The position numbers and the translations under genes are program-made. A stretch of 24,866 bases of DNA from JAWXCM01 sp034408745. GTDB taxonomy: Bacteria; Acidobacteriota; Terriglobia; Bryobacterales; Bryobacteraceae. The stretch's first letter is position 1. Every line of letters starts with the position of its first letter. The stretch is from assembly GCA_034408745.1 (NCBI GenBank), contig JAWXCM010000294.1:1-24866 (forward strand), given 5' to 3'. The notes under the pieces are model-generated. The model had not been told where the DNA came from and did no database searches. It was given only the letters and a program-made list of their open reading frames with translations. Shown here in pieces: positions 16,397 through 24,770 of the stretch.

Positions 16397-18172
16397 TTAC
16401 TTCTGCCCCTCCTGCACCAGAGGATGCAGGGAATTCGCCTGAGCTGCCCTCGACTTGCCAGCCTCAAACAGCGCGTCTCGCATGTCGACGCGCTGGCTGC
16501 TCAGGATTACCGAACTGATGGGAATCCGCTGCGACTCCTTATTCAAATTCGGCACCACGAACCCCATCGCATAAGTGCCCATCCGGCCCGTGGTGACATC
16601 CCTGGCCAGAAACTTGACTTGGTATTTTCCAGGAAGCAGCGTAAACCCCGTATCGTACTCAATCGGCCGACTGGCCAGTGCGGCGGCTGCCGTCTCGCTG
16701 AGCCTGATATCCACCTTGTCGCGCACGTTGGATACCGTGGTGCCGAACTCGTCCTTAATCTCTCCGATAAAATCGATGGTGGTGCGGTCCGCGCCCCGCT
16801 TTCGGGCCAGGGCCAGTTCGCTGCCCGGAATCCTGACCGTCAGGGTTGCAAAATATTCCGCCTTGTTTAGCTGGAAATACCCCATCTCCATCGCGATCGT
16901 CAACTCCGTTACCGGATCCCCGAGCATCAGCGCGTCCTCCAGCTGCCGCTCTTTATCCGCGGTTGTGAACTTACTGAAGACTTTTCCGGCGAAATATCCC
17001 TGCCGATAATCGAGCGATACCTGCATCCCATTCGTCAGCGAAATCCGAATTCGCCGGAATTTGCCGTCAAGATTCGCATTCGCCGTGTAATATCCCAAAA
17101 TGTAATAGCTTCCGGTGGACTGCTGCGCCTGCACGATGCCCCGCGTGAGGTCGTTGTGATCCAGCAGCGCCTTGCCCCCCGTGTCAGCAGCCAGGGTCCA
17201 CAGCGTGTCCTGCGAACGCTGAAAGCCACGAGTCCGGTCATTTGCAGCCGCGCCCGTGTACATTCCCAGCCCGCCTGGAGAGCCTTGTGTGGCGTCGCCC
17301 AGTGGAGCCTGGGCCACCAGACCCCGGGCATCCACCGTCCATAACGATACGCCCGACCGTATGGCTGAATTGATCGTCGCCTGCAGTTGCGCCTGATTGT
17401 TTGATCCGTTTAACCTGAGTCCGCTGGCGAAATAAACCAGCGACTTTTTCTCATTCAGCCGGCCCAGCATCTGAGTTGCGGTCTGCAGCGCGGCCAGTCG
17501 CCGGTCCGTGAAAAAGATATTGAACTCCGAGTCGTTCTGGCCAAACGCCGAGCCTGTGTCCGCCTTACCGGAATCGGCGGCATCAGACGGGGCATTCTCG
17601 TCTTCGCCCACAATCAGCGTTTCAATCGTGCTTAGGAGGCGTTCCCGGTCCGCCGTGAAGTCCTGGAACACCTGCACCGATCCGCTGCTGAACGCCAGAA
17701 TCGCCACCATGTCCGCGGTGGTCATCTGCGTCCGCAAAAACTTCTTCGCCGCCTGGAACGCCCGGATCTGATCCTGAACGGGCGTGGCAGTCAGATCGAA
17801 ATACAAAGCGAGCAGGCGACGGTCCCGATACCTCGTGTCGCCCGGAGCAGCTGGCGCGATCTCAGTTCGCGCCAGTCTCGCCATCGGTTCTGCGAACTGT
17901 CCTTCGGGAATCGGCGTTGCCAGGGTCGCCGTGTCCAGCTGCTGAAACTCGAAGTACCGGATCTCCTGCGGCGTCCCGTCCTCGGTGACAGCGAAGTCGC
18001 CTGCTTTCAGCCCGGTGACGGGGTGGCCGCCCTTGTCCTTTACCGTCACGGTTTCCACCACAAGCTGCGTGGTGCTGCGGAACGAGGGCGTAACGCCTTG
18101 CTGCACGTTTGAGCCAGTTTGGCCGTTCAGCATCAGACCAACCGACAACAGCATCGCCAGAGCCGGTCGCAT
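16397..18172 (-). CDS. VWFA-related acidobacterial secreted protein (TIGR03436), frameshifted near its C-terminus
   Basis: The 591-residue reading frame has a signal peptide (MRPALAMLLSVGLMLNGQ), then an N-terminal beta region ending GLKAGDFAVTEDGTPQEI, typical of the family. A von Willebrand A-like domain follows from about residue 115: LLALYFDLTATP carries a DxTxT metal-site-like motif, then AAKKFLRTQMTTADMVAILAF and KKSLVYFASGL. The next section holds SYYILGYYTAN and FRRIRISL. It ends at EGQK-stop, about 100 residues short of the normal end, and the missing part is encoded in the next frame (16083-16396). The start has a GAGG ribosome-binding site 5 bases upstream. It starts 38 bases after the MFS gene and ends about 30 bases before the kinase, so the genes likely share a transcript. 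Role of the family is unknown; it is probably an envelope binding protein. Confidence 0.88.
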   Translation of the reverse strand: MRPALAMLLSVGLMLNGQTGSNVQQGVTPSFRSTTQLVVETVTVKDKGGHPVTGLKAGDFAVTEDGTPQEIRYFEFQQLDTATLATPIPEGQFAEPMARLARTEIAPAAPGDTRYRDRRLLALYFDLTATPVQDQIRAFQAAKKFLRTQMTTADMVAILAFSSGSVQVFQDFTADRERLLSTIETLIVGEDENAPSDAADSGKADTGSAFGQNDSEFNIFFTDRRLAALQTATQMLGRLNEKKSLVYFASGLRLNGSNNQAQLQATINSAIRSGVSLWTVDARGLVAQAPLGDATQGSPGGLGMYTGAAANDRTRGFQRSQDTLWTLAADTGGKALLDHNDLTRGIVQAQQSTGSYYILGYYTANANLDGKFRRIRISLTNGMQVSLDYRQGYFAGKVFSKFTTADKERQLEDALMLGDPVTELTIAMEMGYFQLNKAEYFATLTVRIPGSELALARKRGADRTTIDFIGEIKDEFGTTVSNVRDKVDIRLSETAAAALASRPIEYDTGFTLLPGKYQVKFLARDVTTGRMGTYAMGFVVPNLNKESQRIPISSVILSSQRVDMRDALFEAGKSRAAQANSLHPLVQEGQK

Positions 18173-18210
18173 CAGAACCTCACCCGCGCGGTCAACTGTA
18201 CCGTACGCAT

Positions 18211-19491
18211 CTAGATCCTGTTTACGATTCCCCGCTCGCTGGCGCCATCGTTTCGGACGAGCGTGACAATGGCGAGCACAGCCAGCAGCGGTGCAACCCC
18301 TGCAACCATCAGGACAGGTTCGAAGGAACTGGTGTCTGCGACCCTGCCGATAAAGTATGTGGCCAGGATAGTTCCGATGCCTGCTCCCGTGCCGCTCATC
18401 CCGCTAACTGAGGCCACCGAGTGCGACGGGTAGACGTCTGCAGGCAGGTTCAGAATCATGGTGGATAACGCCGCGTAGCTCAGCGTCGACACTGCGAAGC
18501 ACGTGACCATCCAGGCAAAGGAATCGCGGACCACCGTAAGCGCCAGCACCGTCATGCCAAGGCCGGACACGATGATTACGGCTTTGCGCGCGGCTCCCGT
18601 CGCCCAACCTCGCTGAATGAGGTAACTGGAGACTCCACCAGCGGCGAAATTTCCGATATCCGCGGCAAGAAAAGGAATCCAGAACGCCAGCAGACTCTCC
18701 TCCAGCCGATGCCCCTTTGCCACAAGATAGATCGCAAACCAGTCCGTAATAAAAAACCACACAGGATCGGTCAGGGATTTCCCGATGATGATGCCCCAGG
18801 TCTGACGGAGCGACAGCAGGGCACGGACGGACATTCGGGTAGTGTGAGCAGGAGCGGCGTTTGCAGTTGCCCGCTCACTGAGTATGAGAGCGCGCTCTTC
18901 GGCGGTGATCCACTTGTGATCTTCCGGTCGCTGGTAAAGAAACCGGAACACCACCAGCCAGAGCAGGCCGAGAGCACCCGTGCAGATAAAAACAGGGCGC
19001 CAACTTCCAAACTCATGCAATGCCCACAGAGCCAGTGCGGGCGCAAGCGCGGCACCGACAGACGACCCGCTGTCGAACAGCGCGACAGCCCAGCCACTTT
19101 CCCGCCGGGGGAACCACTCTGAGACGGCCTTGGTGGCACCCGGCCAGTTGGCGGATTCTCCAAAACCCAGCAGGAATCGAAACCCGCAAAAGCTCCGCAG
19201 ACCGGTGGCCGTCGCCGTCAGCATGGCCGCTACAGAGTAAAACGCCACAGCGAGCGTGAGACCCTGGCGAGTGCCGATGCGGTCGAGGATCCGACCCGTC
19301 AGGCTCTGACCAGTTGCATAGGCGATACGGAACGCGATAATCAGCAGCGCAAAATCGGAGTTAGTCCAGCGATACTCCTGCTTAATATAGGGAGCAAGGA
19401 CGCTGAGAGTCTGCCGGTCGATGTAATTCACGACCGTGGAGAGGAAGAGTAGACCGCCAATGTACCAGCGCAGGTGCCGCGTAGACAGCAT
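18211..19491 (-). CDS. MFS transporter, anion:cation symporter family (hexuronate transporter-like)
   Basis: A 426-residue membrane protein with about 12 predicted spans. The N-terminus WYIGGLLFLSTVVNYIDRQTLSVLAPYIKQEY is the signature of the ACS family that includes ExuT. The cytoplasmic loop after span 2 has GRILDRIGTRQG (Asp70), a version of the MFS motif A. FLLGFGESANWPGATKAVSEWFP is the other family hallmark. Members take up hexuronates or other organic anions with protons. Being the first gene of a unit with a solute-binding kinase and a polysaccharide-lyase-like protein, uptake of an uronate product is a reasonable guess. The ribosome-binding site before the ATG is weak. The length is normal and no key part is missing. 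Confidence 0.9.
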   Translation of the reverse strand: MLSTRHLRWYIGGLLFLSTVVNYIDRQTLSVLAPYIKQEYRWTNSDFALLIIAFRIAYATGQSLTGRILDRIGTRQGLTLAVAFYSVAAMLTATATGLRSFCGFRFLLGFGESANWPGATKAVSEWFPRRESGWAVALFDSGSSVGAALAPALALWALHEFGSWRPVFICTGALGLLWLVVFRFLYQRPEDHKWITAEERALILSERATANAAPAHTTRMSVRALLSLRQTWGIIIGKSLTDPVWFFITDWFAIYLVAKGHRLEESLLAFWIPFLAADIGNFAAGGVSSYLIQRGWATGAARKAVIIVSGLGMTVLALTVVRDSFAWMVTCFAVSTLSYAALSTMILNLPADVYPSHSVASVSGMSGTGAGIGTILATYFIGRVADTSSFEPVLMVAGVAPLLAVLAIVTLVRNDGASERGIVNRI

Positions 19492-19562
19492 TAGTGTGTG
19501 CGGCCCATTATAAGGTCTGAAGCGCCCGGTTCCGACTTGCGGCCCGCTCCTCTCACGAGATC

Positions 19563-19596
19563 AAAACTAAAAAGGGGGGCAGGCGCCCACGCCTGC
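19563..19596 (-). terminator. Hairpin with T-run, minus strand
   Basis: On the minus strand a perfect 7-base stem GCAGGCG-TGGG-CGCCTGC is followed by CCCCCTTTTTAGTTTT, the layout of a rho-independent terminator. It lies about 70 bases upstream of the MFS start, so it would stop transcription arriving from the TonB receptor side. The stem sequence may instead be a copy of a dispersed acidobacterial repeat. Confidence 0.5.
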
Positions 19597-20170
19597 GGCG
19601 GTCTCCTAACACCGCCTGGCACCGCAAACCCGACAGGCCGAAAAACACAATCCGGCCCTTAACGAAACCCGCCGGCAAATCCATGCAAACTACACGCCCA
19701 TTTTGACCACACCCTCAAACGCCTCGCACTTCCCTACCCGCAGAGCAATCAAGATCACGCCTGTCGACATCCCGCGGGCGAAGTGCTCGTCGCGACTCGC
19801 CAGCGCTGCCAGGTGCACCCTCTCACCCGTCGTCAATGCCGTCCCTGCCCGACGAAATCTGGCCACAGGCACCCTTCTCAAAAGTCCCAATAATCCCGTT
19901 GTTCGGAATCGCACCGATTAACCAGTCCTTTGGGACCCACCGCCTCGAACAAGCCCTCACTTCTCGAAAACCGGCGGCCTGAACCGAAGATCGAACCCCA
20001 GCCCGCAGCGTGCGGGGGAGAAGTGTGTCCTCGGCGAGCCACCCGGTCGCAGGCACAATCCCCCGAATTCCCGTCTCCCAAACCACCATTTCACTAATCG
20101 AACAGCTATATCGCCCTTACATTCAGCCAATAATCCCGCTGTTTCTGCAACTGACGGCGAGAAGGAAAGG

Positions 20171-20199
20171 CGGCTGCCCCGTGTTATGCGGGGCAGCCG
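20171..20199 (-). terminator. Terminator of the TonB receptor gene
   Basis: A perfect 11-base stem CGGCTGCCCCG with loop CATAACA (minus strand) lies 8 bases after the receptor's stop codon and is followed by the T-rich CCTTTCCTTCTC. It is the clearest terminator hairpin in the window. Confidence 0.75.
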
Positions 20200-20207
20200 A
20201 GTTGAGT

Positions 20208-23200
20208 TTAAAACCGGAAGCGCAGGCCGACTTCGATCCGGCGCATATCCATCACGCTGGTCATGTTGTAGTGGCCGAATCCGCTGCGGTACTGATTGTA
20301 TTGCTCAGCGGAGGTGGCGTTGGGGGAACGGGAAAGCAGATTCGATACCTGCATCTCCGGATTGTTGAACAGGTAATAACCCTGGTTGAGGGCGGCTCCA
20401 CGCATTTTGAACGTGGCCCCGGTGTTCTGATCCTGACGGCGAACCTGGTTGAACGGGTTGAAGAAGCTGCCGCGGAGCTCGAGGACTTTTCCTTCCACGA
20501 TTCGGAAGTTCTTGCTGATGTTGATGTCGTTCGAGAACGTTCCAGCCGACCAGAGATAGTTACGCGATCCCATGCCCGCATCGGGGATATTCGGGACGGC
20601 AAACGCGTTTACATCGAACGAGTGATCGATGCTGCTGACATCGCCGTTCGGATTCTTTGTCGGCACAATGCGAGGGCCGATGTCCGGGCTGCCTGTGAAG
20701 ATGGAATTGACATTCGCCACGCCCTGGGTGTTGCCGGCGTATTGCAGACCAAAGCTCGGAGTAAGCGGTCGGCCGGAGTAGAAGTTCATCAGGTGGGCAA
20801 TGCTCCACCCTTCGAAAATCTGCTTTGCCACCATGTTGTTCCAGCCAAGTTTCTGGTTCAGCTTCGGAACGTCGTAGGTGTAATTGATCGCGACCGTATG
20901 GGTACGGTCTTCGTTGGCCTGGAAGCCCGTGTAGTCCTTCCACCTGAAATTAAAGGGACCCACACTTTCGGCGCCGGTGATCAGCTTTCCATACGTGTGC
21001 ACGAACTGGAAGGTGAGACCATGGCCGTAGCGCTTCTGCAGGCTGGTCTGCAGCGAGTGGTAGCGGGCGTTGGCGACGTTGGTGATCAGGTTCAGTGAGC
21101 CGAAGCCCCGGAATGGGCGCATCAGATTGCTGTCGACCGCCTGACTGCCGGGCAGCGGACCGGGATTGGTTGCTGAAATGGGACCGGCGAAGTTGTTGCC
21201 GGCAAGGCGCGGGTCAATGAACTCGGGCTTCCATGAGGTTCCGGGAAGGACCTGGTTCAGGTTGAACTGCAGCGTCTGGTGGCGCTGGATGTTGCCGATA
21301 TAAGCGACGTCGAGAACCATGTTGCCGGGCAGTTCACGCTGCACGGACATGCTGAAGTCGTAGACGGTGGGAACCTTGTTGCTGGACTCATCGATGGCGC
21401 CGAAGTTGCGCGGCGAGAGACGCTTGACGGTGGTGTTTTGAAGGCTGCCGAGACTGGTCTGGCGATAGTCGAGCTGGTCGGCGAGGCCGTTTTCGAACGT
21501 GTTGATCGCCTGTCCGATCGTCGGGCGGTTGTAGGACCAGCCGAAGCCGCCGCGAACAACGGTTTTCGAGACAGCCTGCCAGGCGAAACCGCCGCGGGGC
21601 GCGAAGAGCAGGTAATTCGGGTTGCGAATACCGGCGTTGCCAATGCGCGGATCGCCCAGTTTCACTACCCCGTTCAGCGGGTCGCCTGAGCCGGGAACCA
21701 GCGAAAACAGCAGTGCGTTGAACACATTTGTGGGCAGCGGAGCGTTGGGGAACGCCGGGTCAATCAGAGTCCGGGTGTTGGCCGGATTCGGCACATAGTA
21801 GCGAGGCGATTTGGATGCATCCCAGAGTCCAGGTACGAACACAGCGTCGAGCGTTTCGTTGGGCTGGGTGTTGAATTCGGTGGGGATGTGATAGACCCGG
21901 AGTCCATAGTCAAGCGTGAACTTCGAAGTGACCTTCCACGTATCCTGCGCGAAGAAGTGGAAGTCGTTGAACTTTGAAAGTTTGCGCGCCTGGTTACTTA
22001 CCTGGCGAAACTGCGAGACCGAGCCGGTGAGGACGTTCGCCGGGCTGTAGCCGGTGTCGAATGAGCTGGCGGTATTGACGCCGAAATCGAAGACGCCTTT
22101 TGCTATCGAGCTGTCGATTTCATCTTTTTTGTTCAAAATAAACTGACCGCCCCACTTGAGAATGTGAGCGCCGCGTGTATTCGTCCACGTGTTTGCGATT
22201 TGCATTTCGGGCGCTTTCGCGTACCACGGAAAGCGATTGAAGTGGAAATCCTGATATCCGGTGCCGGAAATCTGCGGCAGGATGGTCGAGTTGTTGTATA
22301 CCAGCGGGAGGTCGCCGAGCCCGCGCTTTACACGATCTATGGCGTCGGGGTCTGGCAGCACTTCCGAAGTCGCGTTGACAAAGTCTTTCTGCCAGTTGAA
22401 CAGGAACTCGGAAATCAGAGTGGGGCTGAACGTCCGGGTCAGGTTGGCCGTCAGGGCTTTGTCGGGCCGGTTCCATCCCGTGACTGTGAACGGAAGCCGG
22501 TCGCCCGCCATCCAGGTAATCAGGTCGCGGTTTTTCTGATAGTCGTACGAGTAGCGGACGTAGGCGCGAGTTCTGTCGTTGATATTGTAGTCGGCCTTGA
22601 ACGTGTTGAGATAGCGATTGTCCTGTTTCGAGTACTCGCTGAGGTAGTTGTTGTTGGTTTCGTTCTTCAGGTTCGGCTCGGGGTAAATGGCGAGGATCGC
22701 TTTTCCGAGTGGTGTTACCAGGCTGGGCGGAAGGATATTATTCGGCACAGGCACCGGCGTGCCGGACGCCTGCGAGCCAGGCATGTAGATGGTGGGCCGC
22801 GTACCGTCGGAATTAATGGTTTGGGAGAAATCGCCGATGCGTTCCAGCGCCGTGGGCAGCCGCAACTGCGTGCGGATCGTCGGCGTGTCCTGCTTCAGGT
22901 TTTCAAAGTTGTAGAAGAAGAACAGCTTGTCCTTCTTGATCGGGCCGCCAAGGTTGCCGCCGAAATAATTGTAACGGTAGCGTGGATTGGTGCGGCCGAA
23001 GAACGCATTATCCCAGGGATTTGCGTTAAATGCTTCGTTTCGCATGTAGTCCCACGCAGTTCCGTGGAATTTATTGGTGCCCGACTTGGTGACGATGTTG
23101 ATGACGACTCCAGCGCGGATGCCGTATTCGGCCTGAAAATTGTTCGTCAGCACCGAAACTTCCTGGATGGACTCGAGGCTCGGCGTCACGGTGGTTTTGC

Positions 23201-23825
23201 TGTCGCTGCCGTGGTCGACGTTGCTGCCGCCATCCAGGTTGACCTGCGTTTGGTTGGACGCCTTGCCGTTGATGCGGAAGTCGCCATAGCCGTCGTATCC
23301 GGCTTCGCGGCCGTTGATCGCCTGGGTGCTTCGCGGCGCCGATCCAGGAATGATCTTGAGCAGCGTGGACCAGTTGCGGCCCTGCAGCGGCATCTCGGTT
23401 ACCTGCTTCGACTGCACGGTTTCATTGCGAACCGCATTCTCCGTGACGAGTTGTGCCTGTTCGGCAGTCACGCTGATGACGGTGGACGGGCCGGAGCCAA
23501 CTTCGAGCGAAACGCGGCCCATCGACATCGTTTGAAAGGCGTTGAGGTCGACGTTCTCTATCTTCTTGTCTTTGAATCCGGAGGCGCTGATTGTAAGCGA
23601 GTACCTGCTGGCAACCAGGGACGGAAGTGTAAAAAGTCCGGTGTCGTTTGTTGTCGTGATGCGTTCGGAATTGGTGGAAAGCTGAACCGCTTTCACCGAT
23701 GCGCCAGGAATCGAGGCATCGCTCGAATCCACAACGGTTCCCTGAATCGAGCCCAGACCAGCCTGAGCCCACAATGAGACTGCGGCCACCGGCAACGCTG
23801 CCAGTAGTTTGATGTATGCTCTCAA
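20208..23825 (-). CDS. TonB-dependent outer-membrane receptor, Oar-like (carboxypeptidase-regulatory-like N-domain)
   Basis: A 1205-residue outer-membrane protein. The TTG start was chosen because GGAGG lies 5 bases before it and translation then begins with a signal peptide (RAYIKLLAALPVAAVSLWAQA). Residues about 24-105 form a carboxypeptidase-regulatory-like domain (GSIQGTVVDSSDASIPGASV). A plug domain follows (PLQGRNWSTLLKIIPGS, then FRINGKASNQTQVNLDGGSN and IVTKSGTNKFHGTAWDYMRN), then a long beta barrel ending MRRIEVGLRFRF with the terminal Phe needed for insertion. Such receptors are numerous in Acidobacteriota and import large or complexed substrates; none can be named here. The frame stays open 79 codons upstream into the IS remnant, but that part is not receptor-like. 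A strong terminator follows. Confidence 0.92.
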   Translation of the reverse strand: MRAYIKLLAALPVAAVSLWAQAGLGSIQGTVVDSSDASIPGASVKAVQLSTNSERITTTNDTGLFTLPSLVASRYSLTISASGFKDKKIENVDLNAFQTMSMGRVSLEVGSGPSTVISVTAEQAQLVTENAVRNETVQSKQVTEMPLQGRNWSTLLKIIPGSAPRSTQAINGREAGYDGYGDFRINGKASNQTQVNLDGGSNVDHGSDSKTTVTPSLESIQEVSVLTNNFQAEYGIRAGVVINIVTKSGTNKFHGTAWDYMRNEAFNANPWDNAFFGRTNPRYRYNYFGGNLGGPIKKDKLFFFYNFENLKQDTPTIRTQLRLPTALERIGDFSQTINSDGTRPTIYMPGSQASGTPVPVPNNILPPSLVTPLGKAILAIYPEPNLKNETNNNYLSEYSKQDNRYLNTFKADYNINDRTRAYVRYSYDYQKNRDLITWMAGDRLPFTVTGWNRPDKALTANLTRTFSPTLISEFLFNWQKDFVNATSEVLPDPDAIDRVKRGLGDLPLVYNNSTILPQISGTGYQDFHFNRFPWYAKAPEMQIANTWTNTRGAHILKWGGQFILNKKDEIDSSIAKGVFDFGVNTASSFDTGYSPANVLTGSVSQFRQVSNQARKLSKFNDFHFFAQDTWKVTSKFTLDYGLRVYHIPTEFNTQPNETLDAVFVPGLWDASKSPRYYVPNPANTRTLIDPAFPNAPLPTNVFNALLFSLVPGSGDPLNGVVKLGDPRIGNAGIRNPNYLLFAPRGGFAWQAVSKTVVRGGFGWSYNRPTIGQAINTFENGLADQLDYRQTSLGSLQNTTVKRLSPRNFGAIDESSNKVPTVYDFSMSVQRELPGNMVLDVAYIGNIQRHQTLQFNLNQVLPGTSWKPEFIDPRLAGNNFAGPISATNPGPLPGSQAVDSNLMRPFRGFGSLNLITNVANARYHSLQTSLQKRYGHGLTFQFVHTYGKLITGAESVGPFNFRWKDYTGFQANEDRTHTVAINYTYDVPKLNQKLGWNNMVAKQIFEGWSIAHLMNFYSGRPLTPSFGLQYAGNTQGVANVNSIFTGSPDIGPRIVPTKNPNGDVSSIDHSFDVNAFAVPNIPDAGMGSRNYLWSAGTFSNDINISKNFRIVEGKVLELRGSFFNPFNQVRRQDQNTGATFKMRGAALNQGYYLFNNPEMQVSNLLSRSPNATSAEQYNQYRSGFGHYNMTSVMDMRRIEVGLRFRF

Positions 23826-23859
23826 CCCAACCTCCAGAAGGATATTTGGTTGGATTATA
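23826..23859 (-). promoter_or_regulatory. Ribosome-binding site and candidate -10 for the TonB receptor
   Basis: On the minus strand a consensus TATAAT (23854-23859) lies about 28 bases before the TTG start, and TCTGGAGG lies 5 bases before it, so the 5' leader would be short. No good -35 is found at 16-18 bases; the position falls on CACCAT. The left end of the IS remnant lies about 40 bases further upstream. Confidence 0.4.
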
Positions 23860-23911
23860 TCGGAATAGCCGGCGTCATGGTGGACCAGGACCCACTGAGT
23901 GTCGTCAGCAT

Positions 23912-23948
23912 GTGAGTTGTCCGCCTCAGTTAGCAAGTGAGTTGTCCG
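23912..23948 (+). repeat. Direct repeat GTGAGTTGTCCG at the IS left end
   Basis: Two identical 12-base copies (23912-23923 and 23937-23948) are 25 bases apart, in the first 50 bases of the IS remnant. Repeated motifs at this position are typical transposase-binding sites. Confidence 0.7.
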
Positions 23949-23958
23949 GTCCAAAGAA

Positions 23959-24630
23959 ATGATCTTGAAGGCGATAGCGGGCAAGCTGGAGTCGTGGGAA
24001 GCGGCCAGGATCATTGGGGTGACGGAGCGGACGGTGAGGCGGGAGAAGTACTTCGATTTCAATGTTCAGCACTTGCACGAGATTCTGCTCAATGAGCATG
24101 GCCTGAAATACCGCTACACATGGGCGAAGAAGGCTTTCAGGATGCGGGCCCTGGTGGAAAGGCGCAAGAAGCCGGGCAGCCACCGCAAGCGGCGTCCACG
24201 GCGGCCCTTGCCAGGAATGACGCTGCACACTGATGCCAGCCAGCACCGGTGGTTCAAGGACGGCCGGTACTTCAACCACCTCCCGCAGCCCTGCGATAAC
24301 ACTGCGCGTGCATTCGACCTCTACCACCTGCGCGTAGCAGATCCGGCTCGTCGCGTCGTCCATGATCTCCAGCAACTCATAGCGAGGTGTGTTTTGCTCG
24401 TTGTAAAGCGACAGGGCTGGACATTTCTTCGTGACGCCGAAACGCGGCGAGCGCATTGATCCGCGCCGTCCCACGCAGGTCGGACGTGCCTTGCAGGGTC
24501 TCGGCATACGGACGATCCCGGCCTGTTCACCACAAGCCCGCGACCGATCGGAGCGCAACTTCGGCACCTGGCAAGGACGGTTTCCGCAGGAACTCATCAG
24601 GTTGCGCGGCAACGATGGCTAACAAATTAG
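23959..24630 (+). pseudogene. ISNCY-family transposase, with internal deletion, internal inversion and truncation
   Basis: It starts like the family: MILKAIAGKLESWEAARIIG then VTERTVRR. About 40 residues of the helix-turn-helix linker (usually RWK...EHGYDGLFDRRRGKPSP...) are missing before EKYFDFNVQHLHEILLNEHG. It continues through HRKRRPRRPLPGMTLHTDAS with the first catalytic Asp and HRWFKDGR. The following family segment, YELLEIMDDATSRICYAQ then VVEVECTRSVIAGLREVVE, is present only on the minus strand (24268-24381). After that, plus-strand homology resumes as RGVFCSL-stop-SDRAGHFF and PKRGERIDPRRPTQVGRAL, then IPACSPQARDRSERNFGTWQ and ends near MANKL. The remaining C-terminus is absent. The second catalytic region is thus inverted and the gene is dead. 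Confidence 0.85.
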
Positions 24631-24654
24631 ACCCTCCACTGCTGTCCAAATTAG
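24623..24654 (+). repeat. Direct repeat CAAATTAG beyond the transposase
   Basis: Two copies of CAAATTAG (24623-24630 and 24647-24654) lie 24 bases apart where transposase homology ends. They may be part of another element's end or chance. Confidence 0.35.
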
Positions 24655-24770
24655 CTGGGACCCGGCTGTGGCGTGTTGATATAGCCAGACATAGCTGGGG
24701 CGCTGGCCTGATATGCAAAAGCAGGCTGGGGGGTGTCATCGGGGCGGGGTGTACGGCGGTGCTGTCTGGA

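Larger units (their letters stand above)
19492..20207. other. Noncoding region with hairpins between the MFS and TonB receptor genes
   Basis: About 700 bases without a credible gene. Short open frames exist on both strands (for example minus 19690-19914 and 19823-20089), but they match nothing I know. The sequence is unusually rich in C-runs on the plus strand and holds several hairpins: at 19579-19596, GGCGGT/ACCGCC at 19597-19616, CCCGCA/TGCGGG near 20000, and the terminator at 20171-20199. It may contain decayed coding sequence or an intergenic repeat family. Confidence 0.5.
23900..24640 (+). mobile_element. Degenerate ISNCY-type insertion sequence
   Basis: The element probably begins near 23900 at TGTCGTCAGCATG, followed by two copies of GTGAGTTGTCCG, then the transposase from 23959. 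I could not find a matching inverted copy of the left end to the right, so the right end seems lost; the right limit given is where transposase homology ends plus a few bases. It sits divergently just upstream of the TonB receptor. Given the deletions, inversion and stop codon within its transposase, it cannot move by itself. Confidence 0.6.

Noticed and set aside
20010..21098. Plus-strand open frame of 362 codons
   Set aside because: Antisense to the receptor's C-terminal barrel and across its terminator; no recognisable domain.
22164..23777. Plus-strand open frame of 537 codons opposite the TonB receptor
   Set aside because: Valine- and arginine-rich antisense translation of a conserved receptor; no family features or ribosome-binding site.
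23826..24062. N-terminal extension of the TonB receptor to an ATG at 24062
   Set aside because: The extra 79 codons read antisense IS sequence and place the signal peptide inside the protein; the TTG at 23825 has a good ribosome-binding site and signal peptide directly after it.
23926..24612. Minus-strand gene encoding part of a transposase
   Set aside because: Only 38 codons in the middle are transposase-like because that segment is inverted; the rest is antisense of the plus-strand transposase.
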